A stretch of 8,447 nucleotides of DNA, from NCBI GenBank assembly GCA_002068375.1, contig MVZL01000048.1, positions 1-8,447 on the forward strand, read 5' to 3'. The stretch is from Tenericutes bacterium ADurb.BinA155 (lineage in GTDB: Bacteria; Bacillota_I; Bacilli_A; RFN20; CAG-826). The notes below the pieces were generated by a model. That model saw nothing but the letters and a program-made list of their open reading frames with translations, was not told the origin of the DNA and did no database searches. The position numbers and the translations under genes are program-made. Of the stretch, positions 1 to 6,828 are shown piece by piece (the first letter of the stretch is position 1; every line of letters starts with the position of its first letter).

Positions 1-1
1 C

Positions 2-328
2 GCTGGGGTGAATGACCGTCCACTAGTCAGCTCAGATTTCACGACCACATTTATCCCTGGCTTCGGATTTAGAGGGGACGTCTTCGTCGACTTCCCCCAT
101 CTGAGCCGCGAGCAGATCCCCGTGACCCGGGTCGATCTCAAACTCGCCGATAAGGACAAAGCCTTGATCTACGAAGCGATCGAAGACGCCACTTGGACCG
201 AAGGTACGACCGAGAAGGGCGATGAGCTCTGGTACATGTCGGCCTCGTTCTATTTGGGAGGTTATAACTACTTTGCGATGAGATACTGCCACATCTCCGT
301 AACGGGGACGGTCGTCACTCCGGTCTAA
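2..328 (+). CDS. C-terminal part of an unrecognised protein (5' end outside window)
   Basis: The frame is open from base 2 to a TAA at 326-328, giving about 108 residues. A GTG at 8 could serve as a start, but the frame continues to the window edge and only seven bases precede that GTG. A truncated larger gene is therefore more likely than a complete small one. The residues alternate hydrophobic and polar, with many Thr, Val, Tyr and Phe, ending in a beta-rich stretch around ISVTGTVVTPV. That resembles the end of a secreted or surface beta-sandwich protein, but I recognise no family and see no catalytic motif. A strong terminator follows eight bases after the stop, so this gene ends its own transcription unit. 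Function unknown. Confidence 0.6.
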   Translation, partial: AGVNDRPLVSSDFTTTFIPGFGFRGDVFVDFPHLSREQIPVTRVDLKLADKDKALIYEAIEDATWTEGTTEKGDELWYMSASFYLGGYNYFAMRYCHISVTGTVVTPV

Positions 329-335
329 GCCCGTT

Positions 336-372
336 AAAACCGATGGAAGCTCCCCGGCCCCATCGGTTTTTT
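336..372 (+). terminator. Rho-independent terminator of the first gene
   Basis: AAAACCGATGG (336-346) pairs perfectly with CCATCGGTTTT (360-370) around a 13-base loop, and the T run extends to 372. The stem sits eight bases after the stop codon. The A run on the left arm would also give a T run on the minus strand, so it could act in both directions. Confidence 0.9.
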
Positions 373-593
373 ATTCCCTTCCGCTTGCAAGGGCCAAAAG
401 ACACTCCTTATCCTTCTCAATGAACGGGGAAACGGCTACAGGGGTGACCTCAATTTTTAAAAATGGCCAAAAGGGATGCGATTTTTTCGCGGGGGCAATC
501 ACCCGCTCAAATTCCAATTATTCTTCTTTTGTGGGGTAAGAGATGAGGTCAAGAAGAGAAGAAAGCGCGTTTTGATTTCCTTTTCATTCCCTT

Positions 594-621
594 TTGAAGG
601 TTTCTAATAGTAAAATAATAT
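594..621 (+). promoter_or_regulatory. Candidate sigma-A-type promoter for the binding-protein/kinase operon
   Basis: TTGAAG (594-599), a 16-base spacer and TAATAT (616-621), embedded in an AT-rich stretch. The predicted transcript would start near 628-630, about 42 bases before the ATG at 672. Other -10-like hexamers overlap (TAAAAT at 611, TATAAC at 621), so the exact site is uncertain. Confidence 0.45.
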
Positions 622-630
622 ATAACCCTG

Positions 631-659
631 AATCCATTACGGTTTGACCCGAATGGATT
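631..659 (+). promoter_or_regulatory. Hairpin near the 5' end of the operon leader
   Basis: AATCCATT (631-638) and AATGGATT (652-659) form a perfect 8-bp inverted repeat around a 13-base loop. It lies just after the predicted transcript start and 12 bases before the ATG at 672. It could be an mRNA-stabilising or translation-controlling hairpin, or an operator for a dimeric regulator. It is not a terminator, because no T run follows. Confidence 0.45.
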
Positions 660-671
660 TGCTTACAAAGT

Positions 672-1790
672 ATGGTCCGTCACGGAAAAGCATTTCGGAA
701 ATATCTTGGATGCTTTTCGTTGCTATTTGCCCTAGCCGCCTGCGGAGAGGTCGGTATCAATTATCCCACCCTCGATTTCACGTCTTTGATCAGTCGGGCC
801 AAAAAAGAAGGCCAGATTGTTTCTGTCGGGATGCACGACGGTTGGCCCACCGGGCAAAAAATCTGGGATGATTTGAATCTCTACTATGGTCTAAAAGACG
901 AAGACACCGATATGGGTTCGGAGAAAATCCTCAAATGTTTTCGGGGAGACTCCGATGCCTTAGTGTCTTCCCCCGATATCGGCGATATTGGCCTCGAATA
1001 CGCGCGCGAAGCCAAAAGCCAAGGTCTCCTCGCGGGTTATCAGACTTCTTATTGGGACGAAATCCCGACCTGGGCCAAAGACAATTCTGGACAATATATT
1101 GTCAGCTTTACCGGCACTTTGGCCTTCCTTTATGATTCGGCCTTTGGAAACGAGGCTCCCAAGAGCTTTGCCGATATCGCGAAAGGCGATTATAAAGTCG
1201 GGGTCGCCAGCGTCGCCAGTGGATCGACCGGCCAATTCTCCGTTTATGCCGCGGCTTTAGCTTGCGGAGGCGGCGCCGACAACATTGAACCGGGGATCGC
1301 TTTCTTCAAGCAGTTAGCCAAACAAGGCCGCCTCGTCGAAAACCTGAAGACGGACAATCTCCCCACGAGCGGTTATGAAGATCAAATCCGCGTCCTGATC
1401 AGTTGGGACTTTTCGGCGCTGGCCTACCGGGATGAGGCGGCCGCGCGTAATCCCGCGAAAAGTTATGGCGCTTGCATCCCCTCGGACGGATCCGTGACTT
1501 CCGGTTACGCTTCCATCATCAGCAAAAACGCTCCGCATCCTTATGCGGCGATGCTGGCCCGCGAATACCTTCTCTCCGATGCCGGCCAGCTCGACATCGC
1601 CTCGTTTTACGCCACGCCGATTCGTTCGGTTAAATTACCCAGTGAGCTTGAGGATAAACGGATTTCCCGCGACCAGTACACTTCAAGTCAAACGGAAATG
1701 GGAGCGAAGTTTACTTTGGATCTTTCTAAGAAAATAAAGAAAGCCTGGGAGACCGAGGTTGAGACGGAAGCCCCCATCCGCGCACAGTGA
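672..1790 (+). CDS. AfuA/FbpA-like extracellular substrate-binding lipoprotein
   Basis: A 372-residue predicted lipoprotein. The N-terminus has basic residues (R3, H4, K6, R9, K10), a hydrophobic core and the lipobox LAAC with Cys24 as the lipidation site, which supports the ATG at 672 although no clear Shine-Dalgarno precedes it. The mature part reads like a COG1840-type (iron/organic-anion) periplasmic-binding protein. It has AKKEG near residue 43, a two-lobe pattern with FTGTLAFLYDS near 146-156 and SFADIAKGDYKVGVAS near 165-180, and a lysine-rich C-terminal helix. These proteins normally deliver a ligand to an ABC permease, but no permease or ATPase is nearby. The next gene, three bases downstream, is a sensor kinase. 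By analogy with AfuA-like proteins that work with two-component sensors (HptA with HptSR, PgtC with PgtB), I infer a signal-sensing rather than transport role. The ligand cannot be told from sequence. Confidence 0.8.
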   Translation: MVRHGKAFRKYLGCFSLLFALAACGEVGINYPTLDFTSLISRAKKEGQIVSVGMHDGWPTGQKIWDDLNLYYGLKDEDTDMGSEKILKCFRGDSDALVSSPDIGDIGLEYAREAKSQGLLAGYQTSYWDEIPTWAKDNSGQYIVSFTGTLAFLYDSAFGNEAPKSFADIAKGDYKVGVASVASGSTGQFSVYAAALACGGGADNIEPGIAFFKQLAKQGRLVENLKTDNLPTSGYEDQIRVLISWDFSALAYRDEAAARNPAKSYGACIPSDGSVTSGYASIISKNAPHPYAAMLAREYLLSDAGQLDIASFYATPIRSVKLPSELEDKRISRDQYTSSQTEMGAKFTLDLSKKIKKAWETEVETEAPIRAQ

Positions 1791-1793
1791 ACC

Positions 1794-4316
1794 ATGAGAA
1801 GGGTTAAACGCTTATTTCTAAGCTGGCTGACCTTGGGTTTTTCCGCGATTTCTTTCGGGTCGCTTTCGACGGTCTCTTCTCCGATCGTCCGACCGGTTCA
1901 GGCTGCTGCTTCCACCACTTTAAAAGCGTTGGCCGATCCGAGCGAGGCCCCCTATTTTTGTTCCGTGAATGGGGAACAAATGGGGATTATTTCCGACATC
2001 GCCGCTTTGCTCGGCCAAAAAAGCAAACAAACGATTGAGTTATTGCCCGTCGCCACTTACGCCGATTATGAAGCTCATCTCAAAGCCAAAGATTTCGATT
2101 TGCTCTTGAACGCCTCCGATGCCTTTTCCTCCTCTTTGCCCTCGAACTACACGTTAACGGACTCTTATCTCAGCGTTTCCTATTCGAAAGCCATCTTACG
2201 AAACGCCAAGAAATCGCCAACGACCATCGCCTGTTTGGGCGATGACTCGATGGAAGGCGTCTATGCCCGTTCCTTCTATTACGCCAACCAAATCACGGTC
2301 TTTGAGACGATGGATGAGGCCTTGGCCGCCGTCAAAGCCGAAGAGTGTTATGCCGCCATCATCAACTCCATTTATGCCCAAAAACTTCAAAACGAGGATA
2401 TTCGAAGCGTTTACTCTTTCACCAAGCTTTCGGACTATTCGCTCAAACTCAAGATCGCCGTCAAAAATACCGACAATGGAGTTCTTCTAAACGCATTGAA
2501 TAACGCAATCACGACCACGGGCGAAGACGCCATTAACGTCATCGTCTCCCGTTATTCCCATTTCGTGAAGCCCACCCCAACTTTGTGGGATCGGATTTAT
2601 CTTAATCCCCTGCCCTACGTGGTCGGCATTTGCAGTCTGATCTTGGTCTTCATCGCGGCCATCGTCATTCTCTTCTTTTCAAGCCGCCGCAAAACGATGG
2701 TTGTCGCCAACCGGGAATTTGAACGTTTCATTACCTACGTTTGCCAAAATAATGAGGCGGTCTTTGAAGTCAACCTCCAAACCCGAGTCATGAATCACTA
2801 TCTTCTCGAAGGCAAAAAGGTCAAAACCGTCCAGCAGCCTTTTTCGCTCGACCATGACTTCCTTGATCGGATTCATCCGGACGAACGCGGAGCGGTCGAA
2901 CAAGAAGTGAGCGGGGAGACTTTGCTTAATCTCGTCCGGATTGGCGGGAAGAAATCCCTCGAAGCTCGGGTTAAGGACGACAAAGGCAACTACCTTTGGA
3001 GCTTTGTCATCATTCAAGGCATTCTTCCCAGTCATTCTCAGCCGGAAAACCTCATGGTCTTCATTCATTCGATCGAGGAGCAAAAGCAAAAAGACGCCCA
3101 CGCCAAAGACCTTTTGCAAAACGCGGTCAGTCAGGCCGAGACCGCGAACAAATCCAAGAGCGAATTCCTCGCGAGAATGTCCCACGAAATCCGAACCCCG
3201 CTCAACGCGATTATCGGTTTAGCCACCATTGCCCGCAAATACGATGAAGACCCAAAGAAAATCGATGATTGCCTGAATAAAATCGACTCCTCTTCCCAAG
3301 TGCTGCTCAGCTTGATCAACGACATCCTCGACATGTCGGCGATCGAAAATCACAAGATGAAACTGGCCGCCGTCCCGTTCGATTTAGGCTCCGCCCTCGC
3401 GAATCTTCGCGATATCTACCTCCCGCAATGCCGCAAGAAAAAGATCGCTTTGAAAACCCATTTTGATATTCCTGATTCCGCGGTGGTCGGCGACCAGCTT
3501 CGGGTCTCTCAGATTCTTTTGAATCTTTTAAGCAACGCCTACAAATTCACCGAAGAGAATGGGACCATCACCTTCGAAGCCAGCCGTTCCTCCGTTCATG
3601 AGCAAACGGCTTTCTACCGTTTCGTCGTGAAAGACACCGGGGTCGGGATCTCTGAGGAAATGCAGAAACGGCTATTCAAGCCCTTCGAGCAAGAGAATCC
3701 CGAAATCGCCCAAAAATATGGAGGTTCCGGCCTCGGGCTTTCGATCGTTAAGAGCCTCGTGGAAATGATGGAGGGAAGCATTTCGGTCGTTTCCTCCCAA
3801 AACCAAGGAACCACTTTCACGGTCGATTTGCCTTTCCTTTTAGGCGAAGAAGAGTCGGGGCATCGCTTGAAAGACAAGAAGACCAACCCCGAAACCGCTT
3901 ATAACTTCCACGGGGCCAAGATCTTGCTGGCCGAAGATAACGCGATCAACCGAGAAATCGCCTGTGAGTTGCTCAAAATGGTTCATTTAAAATGCACCTG
4001 CACCAATAACGGCCAAGAGGCTCTCACCGCTTTCTTAGCCTCCAAAGAAGGGGAATATCAGTTGATTCTCATGGATATCCAAATGCCCTTGATGAATGGC
4101 TACGAAGCGACGAAGGCCATCCGGGCCGCGAAAAGAAAGGATGCCCTAAGCATCCCGATTTATGCGATGACCGCCAACGCTTATTCCGAAGACGTCACTC
4201 ATGCTTTGTCCTCCGGAATGAACGGGCATATCGCTAAACCGATTGACCCGTCAACGCTTTATCAAGCCATCGCCGAATCGATAACTCCGATGAGCGAGAA
4301 GCCCTCAGGAAAATAA
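1794..4316 (+). CDS. Hybrid sensor histidine kinase with extracellular SBP_bac_3-like sensor and C-terminal receiver
   Basis: A membrane histidine kinase of 840 residues. Order: N-terminal signal or TM segment (about 6-38); extracellular solute-binding (SBP_bac_3-like) domain (about 40-265); TM helix (about 274-296, followed by SSRRK); PAS-like domain (about 305-430); coiled linker; HisKA with SHEIRTPLN and the phospho-accepting His464; HATPase with N box LLNLLSNAYKF (576-585), G1 box DTGVG (614-618), F box around LFKPFEQE and G2 box GGSGLGLS (643-650); receiver (about 708-828) with acidic pocket E714/D715, phospho-accepting Asp761 in LMDIQMP, Thr793 and Lys815. All catalytic residues look intact. 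No HPt domain is fused, so phosphate must pass to a separate HPt or regulator not in this window. The ATG follows the upstream stop by three bases without a clear ribosome site, suggesting translational coupling. It probably senses a small molecule directly, through the preceding binding protein, or both. Confidence 0.93.
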   Translation: MRRVKRLFLSWLTLGFSAISFGSLSTVSSPIVRPVQAAASTTLKALADPSEAPYFCSVNGEQMGIISDIAALLGQKSKQTIELLPVATYADYEAHLKAKDFDLLLNASDAFSSSLPSNYTLTDSYLSVSYSKAILRNAKKSPTTIACLGDDSMEGVYARSFYYANQITVFETMDEALAAVKAEECYAAIINSIYAQKLQNEDIRSVYSFTKLSDYSLKLKIAVKNTDNGVLLNALNNAITTTGEDAINVIVSRYSHFVKPTPTLWDRIYLNPLPYVVGICSLILVFIAAIVILFFSSRRKTMVVANREFERFITYVCQNNEAVFEVNLQTRVMNHYLLEGKKVKTVQQPFSLDHDFLDRIHPDERGAVEQEVSGETLLNLVRIGGKKSLEARVKDDKGNYLWSFVIIQGILPSHSQPENLMVFIHSIEEQKQKDAHAKDLLQNAVSQAETANKSKSEFLARMSHEIRTPLNAIIGLATIARKYDEDPKKIDDCLNKIDSSSQVLLSLINDILDMSAIENHKMKLAAVPFDLGSALANLRDIYLPQCRKKKIALKTHFDIPDSAVVGDQLRVSQILLNLLSNAYKFTEENGTITFEASRSSVHEQTAFYRFVVKDTGVGISEEMQKRLFKPFEQENPEIAQKYGGSGLGLSIVKSLVEMMEGSISVVSSQNQGTTFTVDLPFLLGEEESGHRLKDKKTNPETAYNFHGAKILLAEDNAINREIACELLKMVHLKCTCTNNGQEALTAFLASKEGEYQLILMDIQMPLMNGYEATKAIRAAKRKDALSIPIYAMTANAYSEDVTHALSSGMNGHIAKPIDPSTLYQAIAESITPMSEKPSGK

Positions 4317-4373
4317 AAAAGCAGCCGAGACCGAAAGCCCTTTTAGCGGGCAAAGAGGCCGGGGTTTCAAGTC

Positions 4374-4401
4374 TTGTCTTCCTTCATCCATTTTGTAAAA
4401 T
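4374..4401 (+). promoter_or_regulatory. Candidate promoter for the glycine-rich lipoprotein gene
   Basis: TTGTCT (4374-4379), a 16-base spacer and TAAAAT (4396-4401). The predicted start of transcription falls at about 4408, on the GTG assigned as the start codon, so the message may be leaderless. The 4317-4407 gap otherwise holds only a weak GCCC/GGGC hairpin and no clear terminator for the kinase gene. Confidence 0.45.
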
Positions 4402-4410
4402 AAAGAGGTG
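4402..4410 (+). promoter_or_regulatory. Shine-Dalgarno-like AAAGAGGTG overlapping the start codon
   Basis: AAAGAGGTG matches the anti-Shine-Dalgarno sequence well, but its last three bases are the GTG that best starts the lipoprotein. No in-frame ATG, GTG or TTG lies at the usual 5-9 bases downstream. Either the resemblance is incidental on a leaderless message, or initiation is unusual. Confidence 0.35.
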
Positions 4411-6291
4411 GGATTAAAGCCTCAAAGTTTTTGGAAACTGACCTTCCTTCTTTTTCTCGTGTCTTCTTGCGGGTCATCTGCCCCTTCTTCATCTTCTTAT
4501 AAGTCAACGCACAGTGTTTATTATTATGGCCGAACCGGAGCCGTCCTCTCTTACAAAATCGTTAGCGATGGCGACCCTTTGCCCGTCATCCCCACACCAA
4601 AAGATGAATCCACCAACGTGTTTTATTATCGTTATCGCGGTTGGGATTATACCGGAGATGGAACCGTTGATCCGCTGCCCTCCACCGTCGCCCAAGACTA
4701 TAAGTTTTATGCGGTCTATGATGAAGAACTCGACGGCCATGTCCTCGTAAAGGCGGTTTTCCGAAACGCGAGCGGTCTTCTTCTCTCCCCTGGGGCGAAA
4801 GGCGATTATTATCTTGACGGCACCCCCGCTGGAGTCCACATTCAAGACCTCCGAAATTACGGGGGTGTCATCTTTCACCTCCCCGCCACGTTATCTTACG
4901 TGCTCTTTGATGGCTATTACTCTCCCGCTACCGCCCTCTTTTTGGTCGAGGATAGAACCACCGCTCTCGAAGTTTATCTCGACGGGGCTCATCTTGGCGC
5001 TACCGTTAAGGCAACCTCTTCGGATATTCAGCTGCGCACTTTGTCCTCGATACCTTCCGAGGTCTTAGCCTTAACCGCGAAGAATCTCACGATCGATGCC
5101 ACCGCCGCAGCCCTAACCCTAACCGCGAACGCCGAATCGATTGCCGTCAAGAATGCTTGCTTTGGGCTCTATGGCGCTTTGAGCGCTACCCAAAGTTTGT
5201 CCATCGCCAATACCCGAGAGTCCCTCCACTATGGGGCGACTTTATCCGCCCCGAAACTCGCGATCTCTTTAGGCGCCCCTCTAGCCATCACCCAAGAAAT
5301 TACTGCAGTTCAAAAGATTGAGATTTCTTCGCTCATTGATGCGACGGGAGTCCTTTCGATAACGGCGGACGAGATTGAAGTCGTTTCCGATCACGCGCTC
5401 GCCTTAACCGGTTTAACCGGCCTGCCTCTTTTTACCGCCACCGATATCACTCTTAGCGGCACCGCGGCAATGCATCTAAAAGGCGGGGAGGGTGCTAGCG
5501 GGATTGCGGCGGAGACATTGACCGTGAAGGCAGCTTCTTGTTCCATCGAAGCGGGGACGGGTATCGCCGGGGAAAAAGGGAGCGATGGTATAAACGGAAC
5601 CGATGGAGGTGGCACAAAGCCAAACGATTATTCCGGAAAAAGCGGAACCGATGGAACGGATGGAGGGGCCGGGGGTGCCGCTGGCGATGGCGGAGCCTAC
5701 GCGGTGGAGGCCACGACCTTAAATAATCTTTCAAAGGATCTCACGCTCATCCAAGGCTCGGGTGGCGATGGAGGGGCCGGCGGTAAAGGTGGCGATGGGG
5801 GAAAAGGCGACGATTCGCCCGGCTGGAACGCCTTAAAAGCCTATGGTCCTTTAGCGGCGGCGGGAGGTAATGGCGGGGCGGGTGGATTAGGCGGAGCGGG
5901 CGGGAAGAAAAGCCTGGGTTATCTTAAAGGCACCTTAAGCGGAACGACCCCCACTTATGTTGAAGGCCATGATGGCCAGGGTGGGGCCGGCGGTAAAGGG
6001 GGAGATGGGGGAAGAGGCGGAAACGGCTACTCCCTTGGTTACGTCGGTCCTTTGCTTTTGGCTTCGGTTTATGGCATGGATGGCGGGGCGGGTGGAAATG
6101 GAGGAAAAGGTGGCGATGGCGGAGCCGGGGGAGGCGGCGGAATGGGCGGAGAAGGCGGTCTTCAAGGAGAAGGTGGCACTGCGGGAAAGTATACCTGGGG
6201 TCCAGCAACCGATCCCGCGACGGTATACGGAAGCGACGGAAAACAAGGCGATGGCGGATCCGCCGGAAACCATGGCTCGCAAATTCATTAA
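4408..6291 (+). CDS. Surface lipoprotein with InlB-B-like repeat and PGRS-like glycine-rich tail
   Basis: A 627-residue predicted lipoprotein. A short hydrophobic signal ends in the lipobox LVSSC (Cys21), followed by a Ser-rich linker. Residues about 37-105 read as an InlB B-repeat/Flg_new-like beta-grasp module: VYYYGRTGAVLSYKIVSDGD, then YRGWDYTGDG, then YKFYAVYDEE. Residues about 110-380 are beta-rich with short repeats of hydrophobic strands (LTLTAN, ISSL, LSITADEIEV), resembling a beta-helix or adhesin stalk. From about 383 to the end the chain is glycine-rich, with GGAGGKGGDGG-type runs near 452-466, 486-499, 523-539 and 558-590. These are broken by non-glycine segments of about 20 residues, a layout like PE-PGRS proteins or polyproline-II glycine bundles. 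No LPXTG anchor is seen, so lipid anchoring is expected. A surface adhesin or envelope structural role is inferred. The GTG start is the least certain part. Confidence 0.8.
   Translation: MGLKPQSFWKLTFLLFLVSSCGSSAPSSSSYKSTHSVYYYGRTGAVLSYKIVSDGDPLPVIPTPKDESTNVFYYRYRGWDYTGDGTVDPLPSTVAQDYKFYAVYDEELDGHVLVKAVFRNASGLLLSPGAKGDYYLDGTPAGVHIQDLRNYGGVIFHLPATLSYVLFDGYYSPATALFLVEDRTTALEVYLDGAHLGATVKATSSDIQLRTLSSIPSEVLALTAKNLTIDATAAALTLTANAESIAVKNACFGLYGALSATQSLSIANTRESLHYGATLSAPKLAISLGAPLAITQEITAVQKIEISSLIDATGVLSITADEIEVVSDHALALTGLTGLPLFTATDITLSGTAAMHLKGGEGASGIAAETLTVKAASCSIEAGTGIAGEKGSDGINGTDGGGTKPNDYSGKSGTDGTDGGAGGAAGDGGAYAVEATTLNNLSKDLTLIQGSGGDGGAGGKGGDGGKGDDSPGWNALKAYGPLAAAGGNGGAGGLGGAGGKKSLGYLKGTLSGTTPTYVEGHDGQGGAGGKGGDGGRGGNGYSLGYVGPLLLASVYGMDGGAGGNGGKGGDGGAGGGGGMGGEGGLQGEGGTAGKYTWGPATDPATVYGSDGKQGDGGSAGNHGSQIH
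5554..6276 (+). repeat. Glycine-codon-rich imperfect repeat region inside the lipoprotein gene
   Basis: DNA dominated by GGN and GCN codons encodes runs of Gly, Ala, Asp and Lys. Nearly identical blocks recur, for example GGGGCCGGCGGTAAAGG at about 5772 and GGGGCCGGCGGTAAAGGG at about 5984, with a related GGAGGAAAAGGTGGCGATGG block near 6100. The repeats are in frame, so copy-number change would alter tail length without breaking the frame. Confidence 0.7.
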
Positions 6292-6300
6292 GGCAATGGT

Positions 6301-6354
6301 GAAGGCCTAAACGAATTTTAAATCGGACCGGTTCAGCCTTCTTTGTTAATTTTT
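6301..6354 (+). terminator. Weak candidate terminator after the glycine-rich gene
   Basis: GAAGGC (6301-6306) can pair with GCCTTC (6336-6341), followed by a T-rich stretch with one G and two A interruptions (6342-6354). The loop is long, at 29 bases, so termination efficiency is doubtful. No better candidate lies between the stop at 6291 and the tRNA-like repeat at 6359. Confidence 0.35.
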
Positions 6355-6358
6355 GAGC

Positions 6359-6407
6359 GGGCCCAGCAGAAATCGAACCTGCATGAGTTGCCTCATTAGA
6401 TCCTAAG
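6359..6407 (-). repeat. 3' half of tRNA-Leu(UAG), left copy (att-like)
   Basis: Read on the minus strand it gives the anticodon loop CTTAGGA (anticodon TAG), half of the anticodon stem, a class II variable arm ATGAG-GCAA-CTCAT, a T arm GCAGG-TTCGATT-TCTGC and the acceptor strand TGGGCCC. It lacks the discriminator A and CCA (GCTC follows instead). No D arm or 5' acceptor strand lies upstream, so it is not a functional tRNA gene. It matches the right copy at 47 of 49 positions, and the match stops exactly at the anticodon loop. Confidence 0.85.
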
Positions 6408-6409
6408 TC

Positions 6410-6665
6410 TTAACGGCGGTTAGGAAGGGCGAACCCTTCCGTGCCCTTTGGGGGAAGAACGTCTCGCAATCGGCGAGGGATTCTTATTTGTCCGCGGAAG
6501 ATCATGCCCTCCCGTTCCCTTTGGTGGAAGAGAGGGTGCGGACGAAGCGCGGACGAAGCGCGGACCGCCAAGTCTGAGGGGCCGAACGCCCTTTCGCGGG
6601 CTTCGGAGAAACGTGGGCCGGTTCATCTGGGAGCGGCCTCCGTCCCATGAGCGTTTTCGGGCAAG
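6410..6665. other. GC-rich degenerate block with repeats and hairpins, no gene
   Basis: Open frames exist on both strands, but their translations are low-complexity Arg/Pro/Gly-rich text without a fold-like pattern, so I do not call a gene. The block holds a perfect hairpin GGAAGGG/CCCTTCC with a 4-base loop (6423-6440), an imperfect 25-bp direct repeat (6434-6458 and 6507-6531, 22 of 25 matching), and a tandem 11-mer GCGGACGAAGC (6538-6559). It looks like scarred or repetitive intergenic DNA next to an integration site. Confidence 0.5.
6538..6566. repeat. Tandem 11-bp repeat GCGGACGAAGC
   Basis: Two exact copies (6538-6548 and 6549-6559) and a partial third (GCGGACC, 6560-6566). A short local duplication inside the degenerate block, with no visible coding role. 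Confidence 0.7.
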
Positions 6666-6693
6666 AAAAAAGCCGCTCGTCATCCGAGCGGCT
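6665..6693 (-). terminator. Rho-independent terminator on the minus strand
   Basis: AGCCGCTCG (6671-6679) and CGAGCGGCT (6685-6693) make a perfect 9-bp GC-rich stem with a 5-base loop. On the minus strand the stem is followed by a run of T (complement of the A run just before 6671). It would end transcripts coming from the right on the minus strand. The stop codon of the recombinase relic lies in its loop region. Confidence 0.8.
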
Positions 6694-6814
6694 CCCTGTG
6701 ACGGAGAAGCGTCAAGCAGGTGCGACGGAGGTCATGGAAACGGATCTTCATATAAATTGTGTATTTTGTTGCTATCAACGGTTTCTGATTGCGTATTCCT
6801 TGCGTGGCCGTCGA
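6680..6814 (-). pseudogene. Tyrosine recombinase (phage-type integrase) relic with the HxxR box
   Basis: On the minus strand an open stretch of 44 codons ends in TGA at 6680-6682. From the ATG at 6749-6751 it reads MKIRFHDLRRTCLTLL and continues briefly. FHDLRRTC matches the box II signature of tyrosine recombinases (usually FHDLRHTCATLL), including the catalytic His and Arg of HxxR. The N-terminal domain, the first catalytic Arg, the following His/Trp and the nucleophilic Tyr are all absent, and a terminator overlaps the end. It is therefore a fragment, not an enzyme. It lies in the same orientation as the tRNA-Leu 3' halves and about 270 bases from the left copy, where an integrase is often found. 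Chance resemblance is possible because the match is short. Confidence 0.55.
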
Positions 6815-6827
6815 CTACGTTCGACAG
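6810..6827 (+). promoter_or_regulatory. Operator-like repeat A (GTCGA-N6-TCGAC)
   Basis: GTCGACTACGTTCGACAG is an imperfect palindrome whose 5-bp arms flank a 6-bp centre. A second copy with 15 of 18 matching bases starts 33 bp downstream, about three helical turns. This copy sits immediately upstream of a TTGACA -35 element, a typical place for a regulator site. Confidence 0.55.
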
Positions 6828-6828
6828 A

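Larger units (their letters stand above)
373..671. other. Gene-free intergenic leader
   Basis: About 300 bases without a convincing gene on either strand. The left half has small hairpins, for example GCGGG/CCCGC around 489-506. The right half becomes AT-rich and holds the candidate promoter (594-621) and leader hairpin (631-659) for the downstream operon. I saw no RNA gene. Confidence 0.6.

Noticed and set aside
644..871. A 75-codon frame overlapping the start of the binding protein
   Set aside because: It overlaps the lipoprotein gene, which has a clear signal peptide, lipobox and family features. The alternative frame has none.
2679..3185. A 168-codon minus-strand frame within the kinase gene
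   Set aside because: It lies opposite a well-supported kinase coding region with all catalytic motifs. Antisense open frames are expected there from codon bias.
5391..6310. Several long frames on both strands across the glycine-rich region
   Set aside because: They are by-products of GGN/GCN-rich codons of the real gene. Their Pro/His/Arg-rich or Met/Ala-rich translations show no fold-like pattern.
6359..6450. A complete tRNA-Leu gene at the left repeat
   Set aside because: Only the anticodon loop to acceptor 3' strand is present. No D arm or matching 5' acceptor strand occurs upstream on the minus strand, and the discriminator and CCA are missing.
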